DNA from: Komagataeibacter melomenusus
GTDB lineage: Bacteria > Pseudomonadota > Alphaproteobacteria > Acetobacterales > Acetobacteraceae
Length of the DNA: 64,000 bases
Direction of reading: 5' to 3'
Assembly: GCF_013155395.1 (NCBI RefSeq)
Contig: NZ_JABJWC010000004.1
Location: forward strand, 62,001 to 126,000
The position numbers and the translations under genes are program-made. A model generated the notes under the pieces. The model was not told where the DNA came from, did no database searches, and was given only the letters and a program-made list of their open reading frames with translations. Below are positions 29,149-36,961 of the stretch, piece after piece; the first letter of the stretch is position 1, and each line of letters opens with the position of its first letter.

Positions 29149-30642
29149 ATGCGTGCGTTCTTGACAGTTATTATAACATTCTGTCGTCCAAAACAGGTTT
29201 CCGGAACAAAAGCCCGGATCATCGTTATCATCGCGGGTATGCTTCTGTGCGGTCAGGCAGCAGCGCAGACTTTTCAGGATAACTCCAACAGTGACGCCAG
29301 GCTCCGTGTGGCGACCCCACTCATGGCCCATCCGTCAAACGGGCCTGTGGTCCCGCCATTTTCCCGGCCGGAAGCCCTGTTTACGGACCCATTCGGCATG
29401 ACGTCATGGCTGCGCACGCGTGGCATTGCATTGACTATGGATAACACAAATGAATACACGGCCGCCATTTCAGCCCCAACGCCCGGCCATCCGAATTACA
29501 GGCAGGGGTCAAGTAACGCGGGGCAGATGAATACCGCCCTTCATATCAATTGGGAAAAAATGATCGGCCTTAAAGGGTTTGCCACCCATACGCTTTTTAC
29601 CAGTCGCTATGGTACGACTGCCAACCGCATGATGGGAGACTGGCTTGCACACTCATCGGAAATATATGGGGGAGGGGGCAATGTTGTCGTTCATCTGGTT
29701 ACGGCCTATGGGGAAGAAAACCTGCTTGGTGGCCGCGTCAGTATTGCCGGGGGAAGGTTGACCGAAATGAGTGAATTCAGCGCCAGTTCGCTTTTCTGCA
29801 ATTTTCAGAACAACGGTTTTTGCGGACGGCCCAAGGCGGCGATCGACAATCAGTATATTACGTCCTACCCGGCTGGAGAGTGGGGCTTTCGTGTGCGTGG
29901 CCGTCCATCGCGCTACATTTACATACAGGCCGGTGTCTATTTTGCCGAACGTGGAATTTATGCGAACAGCCAGCACAGGACCGGGTTTCATTTCAATTCA
30001 TCCAATATTGTAGGGCAACTCGCGCCGATTGAACTGGGTTGGGAGCCCCTGTTGGGCCGCCAGCATAAACTGCCGGGACATTACAAGATTGGCGGCCAGG
30101 TGATCTCCGCCCCCAATCCTGACAATTACTATGATGTTCAAGGCCGACCTTATGCCCTTTCTGGCAGAACGGCCCGCAATCATCAGCAGACATGGAGCAC
30201 ATGGTTTGAAATTGACCAGAAGCTTCTTCGCCATTCCTACTCCAATGCCGAAGGCGGGCTGACGGCAATGACCGGGGTTATCTATAATGATCCGCGCACA
30301 TCGCTGCGCAATTACGAAACATATGTGGCATTTGTGGACCGTGGTTTTATCAGAAGTCGGCCCTATGATTCGTTGGGTGTTGTCATGACCTATGTAAAGA
30401 TTGCCCCCGGCGTTTCAGATACGGATATGCTGGACCTCAGCATGGTCCCCGTTAAAACGGCGCCCAATCATGCTACGGGTGTACAGGGGCACGAAACCGT
30501 ATTTGAGACGAACTACCAGATTCATGTCATGCGCGGCGTGGTGTTTGCGCCAGACTTCCAGATCTATTTCCATCCTAACGCACAGAAAAACCTGAGGAAC
30601 GTGGAGTTCGTGGGGTTCAAGTCGCAGATACAGATTCTATAG
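29149..30642 (+). CDS. oprB: Carbohydrate-selective porin OprB
   Basis: Outer-membrane sugar porin of 497 residues. The N-terminus has a hydrophobic export segment ending LLCGQAAAQ, then the OprB plug/barrel pattern: PLFTDPFG-like start of the mature part, GRLTEMSEFSASSLFCNFQNNGFCG, YPAGEWGFRVR, a glycine/aromatic-rich barrel body, and a C-terminal strand region. Two cysteines in the CNFQNNGFCG segment are typical of OprB. It probably admits glucose, gluconate or ketogluconates for the neighbouring cytoplasmic enzymes. AACAGGA precedes the ATG. The 258-base gap after it is AT-rich and shows no gene. Confidence 0.92.
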   Translation: MRAFLTVIITFCRPKQVSGTKARIIVIIAGMLLCGQAAAQTFQDNSNSDARLRVATPLMAHPSNGPVVPPFSRPEALFTDPFGMTSWLRTRGIALTMDNTNEYTAAISAPTPGHPNYRQGSSNAGQMNTALHINWEKMIGLKGFATHTLFTSRYGTTANRMMGDWLAHSSEIYGGGGNVVVHLVTAYGEENLLGGRVSIAGGRLTEMSEFSASSLFCNFQNNGFCGRPKAAIDNQYITSYPAGEWGFRVRGRPSRYIYIQAGVYFAERGIYANSQHRTGFHFNSSNIVGQLAPIELGWEPLLGRQHKLPGHYKIGGQVISAPNPDNYYDVQGRPYALSGRTARNHQQTWSTWFEIDQKLLRHSYSNAEGGLTAMTGVIYNDPRTSLRNYETYVAFVDRGFIRSRPYDSLGVVMTYVKIAPGVSDTDMLDLSMVPVKTAPNHATGVQGHETVFETNYQIHVMRGVVFAPDFQIYFHPNAQKNLRNVEFVGFKSQIQIL

Positions 30643-30900
30643 CCAGGTAGAGGATCGTCTCTGTTCTGGATAAAATTCATCTATAAGGAATATAAATTTT
30701 AATATTGTTTTGTTAATGAAATTCATCAGGCGGCAATGAAATTATGTTATCCATTTTACTGGATTTATGCGCCCCATTTTTGTCAGGATAGGGTGCCTTG
30801 AAGACCGGTCGGGCCAGATGCGGCTATGTGTCGTGTCGTTGCCGGTCATGACAGACCCGGGCCGATCGTTTTCTCATGATGATATTCGGTAGGATATGCA

Positions 30901-31470
30901 ATGTATGACATGGGACAGGATATGGTTTCACTCTCGCACAGATTTGGTGAGGCGGGGCGACCATGCGTGCTGATTGTTATGGGCGTGTCGGGTTGTGGCA
31001 AGAGTACACTTGCCCAACTCATGGCCGAACGGCTGGGCTGGTCCCTTATCGAAGGGGACGACCTGCACCCCCCTGCCAATATTGCCCGCATGAGCAATGG
31101 CATTCCGTTGACCGATACGGATCGCGCGCCATGGCTTGATCTTATTGCCGGGCGGATACAGTCATGGCGCGATGCAGGCCAGTGTGGCATCGTGACGTGC
31201 TCGTCGCTCAAGCGCAGTTACCGCAGGCAGATTGGCGGCGACAGCGCGGATGTCTGCTTTGTCTACCTTAAAGGCAGCAGGGAGGACATCATGCCCCGCC
31301 TGTCCCAGCGAACCGGCCACTTTATGCCGGTCGCCATGCTCGACAGTCAGTTCGCCACGCTGGAAGAACCGGACATGCATGAAGAAGTGGTCATGGTGCT
31401 GGATGTCAATGCCCCGCAGGCGCAACTGGCTGAACTGGCCTGCGCGCATCTGGCCCAGCCTTCTTTTTGA
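30901..31470 (+). CDS. gntK: Gluconokinase
   Basis: Phosphorylates gluconate to 6-phosphogluconate, the entry to the pentose phosphate pathway. P-loop GVSGCGKST at residues 28-36; gluconate-binding EGDDLHPPANIARMSNG; DRAPWL; CSSLKRSYR; and the LEEP segment near the end, all typical of the GntK/IdnK family. At 189 residues it is about 15 longer than E. coli GntK because of an unconserved N-terminus. AGGA lies six bases before the ATG. Together with the ketogluconate reductases and gnd in this window it completes a route from imported (keto)gluconate to ribulose 5-phosphate. Confidence 0.95.
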   Translation: MYDMGQDMVSLSHRFGEAGRPCVLIVMGVSGCGKSTLAQLMAERLGWSLIEGDDLHPPANIARMSNGIPLTDTDRAPWLDLIAGRIQSWRDAGQCGIVTCSSLKRSYRRQIGGDSADVCFVYLKGSREDIMPRLSQRTGHFMPVAMLDSQFATLEEPDMHEEVVMVLDVNAPQAQLAELACAHLAQPSF

Positions 31471-31899
31471 AAAAACACGGCGCGCCATTGCCATGCTACT
31501 GACGGAGGGCCAGACGGGCGATCATCAGGTGCCCACATCCTGCTGCCAGCCCTGCCGGATGCCCGTCATCTGCCTCGTCGCAAAGACCCTGCCGCCGTCC
31601 TCGGCCCGATGATCCCCATCTCCGTTATTACCGAACGTGATATCGGGCCGGATATGAAACCTTCCACGCGGTTGCGCCCGTAGCTTGCGATATCTTCCGT
31701 CCCCCCGCATGGACCTTCTGCGCACCCGGTCCGGATGGGGGCGACCATGGGGTCGGGCGGCTTTGTGCACCGCCAGCGGCATTGCGGCAGACAGGGACGA
31801 GACCGGCATGATCGCAATACAGGAAACCGATGCTGCAAGTCCCGGTCGTGATTTTACGAACAGCATAAAGAAGGATATCTGTCTGGTATTGTTGATTTA
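31471..31899. other. Gap between convergent genes, no gene seen
   Basis: About 430 bases between gluconokinase and the convergent dicarboxylate transporter gene. Open frames up to 113 codons exist on the minus strand but lack ribosome sites and recognisable motifs. I see no clear terminator hairpin with a T-run. Confidence 0.4.
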
Positions 31900-33171
31900 T
31901 TAAGATGTGCGCATGCTGGCTCGCTGCATGGCGCGTCGTGCAGCAGTGGCATCAAGCTGGCCTTCCCATTTCGCGACAACAATGGTCGCGACACAGTTGC
32001 CCATGACATTGCCCAGCGCGCGGGCTATCCCGATGAACCAGTCCACTGCAACCAGCAGCACCAGCCCTGTGGGCGGAATTTCCGGCACGACAGCCAGTGT
32101 CGCGGCCAGGATGACAATGGCGATCCCGGGCACGCCATGCGCGCCCTTTGACGTGACAAGGGCCGTTCCTATAACCAGCGCCATCTGCGCCCATGTCAGG
32201 TGAACGCCAGATGCCTGTGCCACAAACAGCACCGCAAGGCCGAGATAGATGGAGAGCGCATCAAGATTGAAAGAATATCCTGCCGGGATGACCAGTCCCA
32301 CGACCTCGCGCTGGACGCCGATGGCAGTGAGCTTTTCCATGATCTGCGGCAGCACCGCATCTGACGACGTGGTGGCCAGCACGACTGCCAGTTCCGCACG
32401 CAGGTACCATATGAAGGAAAAGATGCCCAACCCGCACAGGCGCAGCAGGACGCCCAGCACGACAAGGACAAACAGGGCGACCAGCACGAAATACAGCCCG
32501 ACAAACACCCCGAGTTGCCCCAGCGAGCGTATGCCGAAATGCCCCACCGTATAGGCAATCGCCCCCAGTACCCCGATCGGTGCGACCCGGATGACAAGAC
32601 CCATGATGCGGAACAGAACGGCGGCAACAGAGTTGATCAGCGCCGCTGCCGGTTTTCCCTGCGGCCCGGCCATGGACAGCCCGCAGCCAAACAGTATGGC
32701 AAAGACCAGGACCTGCAGCACGTCGTTATGGACGAACGCGCCGAGCGGATTGGCAGGCACGAGGTGCAGCATGAAGCCCACCAGCCCGTCATGGCGCAGG
32801 GCCGCGGCACTCTCGCCAAACGTGCTGGCCGGGCCCTGCATCTGCGCATCCGCGCTGACATGCATGCCCGCGCCGGGCTGGCATAACGCTGCCGCCAGCA
32901 CGCCAAGGAGCAGGGCAATGCCTGTCATGGCTTCAAAATAGACCAAGGCCTTCAGGCCAATCCGCCCGACCGTGCGCAGATTGCCCGCCCCGGCAATGCC
33001 CTGCACCACCACGCAGAAGACAAGCGGGGCCATCAGCATGGTGATCAGCTTCAGGAACAGGTCGCTCAGGGGTTTGAGCGATGCCGCCATGTCGGGTGCC
33101 GCAACGCCCAGCGCGACACCCAGCACGCTCGCCACGACAATCTGGAAAAACAGCGATCGGCAGAAAAGCAT
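31900..33171 (-). CDS. DctA-like dicarboxylate/amino acid:cation symporter
   Basis: Inner-membrane symporter of the DAACS family, about 423 residues, with hydrophobic helices and re-entrant hairpins. Family marks are MLMAPLVFCVVVQGIA in helix 3, the serine-rich hairpin as VVLATTSSDAVLPQIMEKL (family TxSSSxxLP), and YSFNLDALSIYL before the NMDGT-like region. It probably carries C4-dicarboxylates such as succinate, fumarate or malate with protons or sodium. An ATG at 33171 directly follows an in-frame GTG; both have weak ribosome sites. Inverted repeats upstream suggest regulation. It is separate from the cyd operon by a terminator and a 650-base gap. Confidence 0.88.
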   Translation of the reverse strand: MLFCRSLFFQIVVASVLGVALGVAAPDMAASLKPLSDLFLKLITMLMAPLVFCVVVQGIAGAGNLRTVGRIGLKALVYFEAMTGIALLLGVLAAALCQPGAGMHVSADAQMQGPASTFGESAAALRHDGLVGFMLHLVPANPLGAFVHNDVLQVLVFAILFGCGLSMAGPQGKPAAALINSVAAVLFRIMGLVIRVAPIGVLGAIAYTVGHFGIRSLGQLGVFVGLYFVLVALFVLVVLGVLLRLCGLGIFSFIWYLRAELAVVLATTSSDAVLPQIMEKLTAIGVQREVVGLVIPAGYSFNLDALSIYLGLAVLFVAQASGVHLTWAQMALVIGTALVTSKGAHGVPGIAIVILAATLAVVPEIPPTGLVLLVAVDWFIGIARALGNVMGNCVATIVVAKWEGQLDATAARRAMQRASMRTS

Positions 33172-33267
33172 CACGTTACTACTCTACAGCCTGCCAGTCC
33201 CTGCGGGGCTGGCGGCTTTTCTTGAACACAAAATGGTCTATCAGGATTTGATCGTTCTGGTATCGAT

Positions 33268-33279
33268 CTTGCATACAAG
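33268..33279. promoter_or_regulatory. Short palindrome upstream of the dctA-like gene
   Basis: CTTGCATACAAG, a near-perfect dyad of the kind bound by GntR/FadR-type regulators, lies 97 bases before the start. The 11-mer GATCTTGCATA overlapping it recurs inverted at 33560-33570. Evidence is symmetry and position only. Confidence 0.3.
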
Positions 33280-33311
33280 CCATAATGCCAATTGAAAAGC
33301 AGCCATATGGA

Positions 33312-33364
33312 AAAATCGGAATAATTTCAAAATCAGTTATCACTGATAAGTTGATTCCGATTTT
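33312..33364. repeat. Inverted repeat in the gap upstream of the dctA-like gene
   Basis: Perfect 11-base arms AAAATCGGAAT (33312-33322) and ATTCCGATTTT (33354-33364). A smaller dyad, TTATCA-C-TGATAA (33337-33349), lies in the loop. The rest of the gap 33175-33716 shows no supportable gene. Confidence 0.5.
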
Positions 33365-33716
33365 GGAACATATAATTGCTGGTTTCCGGCCAGTTTTTTC
33401 TGGTATTCAGTAAGGCATCAGAAACGCTGAAAAGTATTTCAGAATTGTCTGCCCGCATGTTTCGGTCATGAAACAGGCCGTCCGTTGGGCCGCCGGACTT
33501 TAATCCTGCCTCATGGTGATTACGTTGCCAAAGCAATGCCAGTCGAGCATGCGCGCTGGTATGCAAGATCAAGCCAAAACGGCAGACAGGCCTCCGCATA
33601 TCATCAAGGACCGGCTGGGCGATATCAAGCCCGCGCAGATCCGTACCCTGTGCGCTCATGTCCGGCCCTGGCAGGTTTTTATAACAATGCTTGCCTGCGC
33701 AGCCCCTAAAACAAGA

Positions 33717-33746
33717 CACGCCACCCGTGGCTATCCGGGTGGCGTG
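33717..33746 (-). terminator. Terminator of the cyd operon
   Basis: A perfect 11-base-pair stem, CACGCCACCCG with CGGGTGGCGTG, is followed on the minus strand by TCTTGTTTT. It lies 76 bases beyond the last small gene of the minus-strand cyd operon, so it marks the operon end. Confidence 0.8.
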
Positions 33747-33821
33747 CTTCGTATCATCGGCAGGGTGATGCCGTGATATGGCGGCGGGCGTGAGATGAAG
33801 AAAGACCCACCGCCATTCCTG

Positions 33822-33920
33822 TCATGGGAACCAGCGCCGTCCGCAGCGGTAGGCAATCAGGTAAAGCCCCATGTAAACCATCGGAATAAAGAAGATGATG
33901 CGTTCAAGATCCCCCATCAT
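33822..33920 (-). CDS. Small membrane protein at the end of the cyd operon (32 residues)
   Basis: A 33-codon frame on the minus strand begins two bases after the cydX stop and ends before the operon terminator. GGGGAG, inside the last codons of cydX, sits eight bases before the ATG (a second ATG follows at once). The product is one hydrophobic helix (IIFFIPMVYMGLYLIA) with a basic aromatic tail (YRCGRRWFP) after an acidic start (MMGDLER). That layout predicts a single-span inner-membrane peptide. It resembles neither CydX (no WYFAW), YbgE nor DUF2474 as I know them. An accessory subunit of the bd oxidase is the natural guess. Confidence 0.65.
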   Translation of the reverse strand: MMGDLERIIFFIPMVYMGLYLIAYRCGRRWFP

Positions 33921-33922
33921 GG

Positions 33923-34117
33923 TCAGATCTCCCCATCGGCTGAAACACCGGACTGGGCATCAAGCATGATCGCGCCAGCCCCGGAAATCAGGATGATCAT
34001 GACCGTGCCGATCACCCATGCGAAATACCACGGCCCCTGATCCCCCACGAACACGGCAAACAGCAGGGACACGACCAGAACGACGGCTAGACCGGCCAGG
34101 CGCAGAAGTTTTGTCAT
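33923..34117 (-). CDS. cydX: CydX-like subunit with an extra N-terminal helix
   Basis: CydX is a small single-helix subunit needed for stable cytochrome bd. The C-terminal half here (PWYFAWVIGTVMIILIS followed by an acidic tail ending DGEI) matches the E. coli CydX start WYFAWILGT and its acidic end. E. coli CydX is 37 residues; this protein has 64, because about 28 residues with a separate hydrophobic helix (LAGLAVVLVVSLLFAVFVG) come first. The ATG at 34117 has GAGG five bases upstream; a GTG just before the CydX part could give a short form. It follows cydB by 13 bases. Confidence 0.75.
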   Translation of the reverse strand: MTKLLRLAGLAVVLVVSLLFAVFVGDQGPWYFAWVIGTVMIILISGAGAIMLDAQSGVSADGEI

Positions 34118-34130
34118 CACGACCTCGCAA

Positions 34131-35270
34131 TCAGTAGCTATGGGTATCGTTCACGACATCGGCGGTATGGACCTTCCCGCGCATGACGTAATAACACCAC
34201 GATGTATAGGACAGGATGATCGGCACGAAGAGGCCCGCCACCACCAGCATGCAGCCCAGGCCATATTCACTGGCGGTGCTGTTCCATACCGTCAGGCTCT
34301 GGTCCGGCGCGGTCGAGGACGGCATCAGGAAGGGGAACATGGCGCAGCCAACCGTGGTGATGGTGCCAGCCCATGCCCCCAGCCCCAGCCACCAGCCCGC
34401 AACCGCGCGGCCAGTCGCCAGCATGCCCACGCCCGCCAGCATGCAGCCCAGCCCCCCAAGCGGCAGCAGCCACAGGGCGGGATGGGCGTGGAAGTTATGC
34501 ATCCAGCCGCCTGCAACCATTGCGACCGACTGCCCGTGCAGCGGGTTGGCGGGCATGGCGGGGTTGACGGGCGCGGTCATGACAAAACCGGGCAGGAACT
34601 GCACCCATATGCCACCCATTACGAACAGGCTGGCCGCAACCAGGCCGCCGCCCATGGCATAACGCCGGGCGCGCGACCAGATCGGGTCATCCGCCCGCAG
34701 CATGAGCATCGCCCCGCCCTGATAGAGGCTCAGCCCCACGGACATCAGGCCACACAGGATGGCAAACGGGTTGAGCAGGTAGGACAGGAAGGATTCATCC
34801 TGATAATACTGCCCCGTCCAGCCAAAATGGTAGCCCACTCCTTCCAGCACGTTGCCGAACGCCGCGCCGTAGATGAACATCGGCACGAAACCTGACACCA
34901 GGAAGACCCAGTCCCAGCTTGCCCGCCACAGCGTGCTGTCCGCCTTGGAGCGGTATTCAAACGCCACCGGCCGCAGGATCATGCTGAACAGCAGGGTGAT
35001 CATGACCACGTAAAAGGCCGAGAAGGATGTGCCGTACAGCGTGGGGAAGGCCGCGAAAATCGCGCCGCCCCCCAGAATGAACCACACCTGGTTGCCATCC
35101 CAGTGGGGGCCGATGATATTCAGCGCCGTGCGCCGCTCCCCATCGTTGCGGCCGACAAAGCGCAGCAGCGTGCCCACGCCCATATCCATGCCAACCATGG
35201 TGCCCAGGCCGATGAACAGCACACCCAGCACTGCGGCCCAGACGACTTTCAGTATCGCGTAAAGTTCCAT
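34131..35270 (-). CDS. cydB: Cytochrome bd ubiquinol oxidase subunit II
   Basis: Membrane subunit II of the bd-type quinol oxidase, 379 residues with about eight to nine helices. Family marks are VVWAAVLGVLFIGLGTMVGMDMGVG at the N-terminus (MELYAILK start), NGPHWDGNQVWFILGGG as IIGPHWDGNQVWFI, and a C-terminal helix ending in the YTSWCYYVMRGKV segment. The chosen ATG at 35270 lies 17 bases after the cydA stop with GGAAACGG upstream; a longer frame overlapping cydA is rejected. Works with CydA and CydX. Confidence 0.96.
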   Translation of the reverse strand: MELYAILKVVWAAVLGVLFIGLGTMVGMDMGVGTLLRFVGRNDGERRTALNIIGPHWDGNQVWFILGGGAIFAAFPTLYGTSFSAFYVVMITLLFSMILRPVAFEYRSKADSTLWRASWDWVFLVSGFVPMFIYGAAFGNVLEGVGYHFGWTGQYYQDESFLSYLLNPFAILCGLMSVGLSLYQGGAMLMLRADDPIWSRARRYAMGGGLVAASLFVMGGIWVQFLPGFVMTAPVNPAMPANPLHGQSVAMVAGGWMHNFHAHPALWLLPLGGLGCMLAGVGMLATGRAVAGWWLGLGAWAGTITTVGCAMFPFLMPSSTAPDQSLTVWNSTASEYGLGCMLVVAGLFVPIILSYTSWCYYVMRGKVHTADVVNDTHSY

Positions 35271-35286
35271 TTCACCGTTTCCTCTG

Positions 35287-36897
35287 TCAGGATGCCATGG
35301 GGCGCATGTCAAAGGCGGATGCCCCGGGCGCAGCCGGTGCGTGCGGTTCCATGCTGTCATGCTCGGGGCCAAGGCGGGCAAACTTGAACATGAGGTACAG
35401 TTCAGCCGCGATGAACACGCTGTAGAGCAGCACGAAGCCGATCAGCGAGAACACCATGTAGGACACGCCATGGCTGGAGGCCGAAAGGAAGGTGGGCAGC
35501 CAGCCAAACACGGTCCAGGGCTGGCGGCCTGCTTCCGCGGTGATCCAGCCGAACTCGGTCGCCAGGATCGGTAGCGGGATCGACCACATGCACAGTTTCA
35601 GCAGCAGGCGGCTGCGCTCAAGCCTGCGCTTGAGGCTGAGATAGGCCGAAATGGCAAACAGCGCGAAGAACCACAGCGACAGGAACACCATCAGCCGGAA
35701 AGACCAGAACGTGACGAACACGTTGGGCAGGATATCGGGCTGTGTCGCCCTGACCACATCATCGATCTGGTCTGCCGGAATGGCCGTTACATCCTGACCC
35801 GGGGCATGGCGGGTGGCCAGCAGCCCGTAGCCCATGTCCTGCTCATGCGCGGTGAACTGCGCAAGGTCCATGCTGCTGTGGGTCACGCCATAGCGGCGCA
35901 GTGCCGCCACCGCATCGATCCCTGAACGGATGCGCGGGCCTGCCTCGTCCTCCAGTTCATGCATGCCGGTAATGGGCTGGTTGAATGTGTGGGTGATCAG
36001 CGGGGTCAGGACCAGCGGCACGCCAATCTCGTAGTGATTTTCCTGCCTTGCGTCATCGGGCAGGGCGGCGACGATCCACGGCTCGAACGGCGGGTTGCTG
36101 GTGTGCCACAGGCCTTCGATCGCGGCGATCTTGGTCGGCTGCTTCTCATAATCCAGCCGCCCCAGCACATCGCCCAGCGTGATGACCGCCACGGTGGAAA
36201 TAATGCCGAACAGCGCGGCCATGCGGAACGAACGCGCGGCAAACTGCCGGTGCTGCCCGCGCAGCAGGTAAAAGGCGCTGATGCCCATGACAAACATGGC
36301 AGCCGATACATAGCCCGCAACCGAAGTATGCACGAACTTGGCCTGCGCATCGGGGTTGAAGACCAGATCGACAAAGCTTTCGAACTGCATGCGCATGGTT
36401 TCGGGATCAAAATGCGCGCCCTCGGGCATGTTCATCCCGGCATTGGCGATCAGGATCCACAGCGCCGACAGGTTGGAGCCAAGGGCCACCAGATAGGTAA
36501 TGGCCAGATGCGCCTGTTTGCTCAGCCGGTCCCAGCCAAAGAACATGAGCCCGACGAAGGTGGACTCCATGAAGAAGGCCATCAGCCCTTCAATCGCCAG
36601 CGGCGTGCCGAACATATCCCCAAAAAAGTGGGAATACATGGACCAGTTGGTGCCGAATTCGAACTCCATGGTGATGCCGGTGGCCACACCAATGGCGAAG
36701 TTGATGCCGAACAGCTTGCCCCAGAACTGGGCCATGTCCCTGTAGATCTGCCGGCCGGTGACGACGTACACCGTCTCCATGGCCGCCAGCATGAATGTCA
36801 GGCCCAGCGTAAGCGGCACGAACATGAAATGGTACAATGCCGTCAGCGCAAACTGGAAGCGCGACAGATCGACGACATCGGGGTTAATGAATTCCAC
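35287..36897 (-). CDS. cydA: Cytochrome bd ubiquinol oxidase subunit I
   Basis: Heme-bearing subunit that oxidises ubiquinol and reduces oxygen, 536 residues. Axial heme ligand candidates are H23 (ALYHFMF), H190 (KFVHTSVAGY) and M403 (RLMVFL). The quinol loop after KQPTKIAAIEGLWHT is long (roughly 130-140 residues to the next helix), as in the E. coli bd-I type and unlike the short-loop CIO type. The GW-ITAEAGRQPW segment is the standard signature. The ATG begins MEFINPDVVDLSRFQ with AGGAGACC upstream. It lies 64 bases after cydC on the same strand, so assembly and structural genes share an operon. Confidence 0.97.
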   Translation of the reverse strand: MEFINPDVVDLSRFQFALTALYHFMFVPLTLGLTFMLAAMETVYVVTGRQIYRDMAQFWGKLFGINFAIGVATGITMEFEFGTNWSMYSHFFGDMFGTPLAIEGLMAFFMESTFVGLMFFGWDRLSKQAHLAITYLVALGSNLSALWILIANAGMNMPEGAHFDPETMRMQFESFVDLVFNPDAQAKFVHTSVAGYVSAAMFVMGISAFYLLRGQHRQFAARSFRMAALFGIISTVAVITLGDVLGRLDYEKQPTKIAAIEGLWHTSNPPFEPWIVAALPDDARQENHYEIGVPLVLTPLITHTFNQPITGMHELEDEAGPRIRSGIDAVAALRRYGVTHSSMDLAQFTAHEQDMGYGLLATRHAPGQDVTAIPADQIDDVVRATQPDILPNVFVTFWSFRLMVFLSLWFFALFAISAYLSLKRRLERSRLLLKLCMWSIPLPILATEFGWITAEAGRQPWTVFGWLPTFLSASSHGVSYMVFSLIGFVLLYSVFIAAELYLMFKFARLGPEHDSMEPHAPAAPGASAFDMRPMAS

Positions 36898-36961
36898 CGT
36901 CAGGTCTCCTGATTTCGGTATGGTCGTGAGGGGATTTTCCGGGTGTCAGGTCATCGTCGGG

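Noticed and set aside
31525-31866. 113-codon minus-strand frame between gluconokinase and the dctA-like gene
   Set aside because: Starts with a weak hydrophobic segment but has no ribosome site or family pattern.
33923-34117. Reading the 64-residue protein as DUF2474 or YbgE, which also follow cydB
   Set aside because: The WYFAW-IGT motif and acidic tail are specific to CydX.
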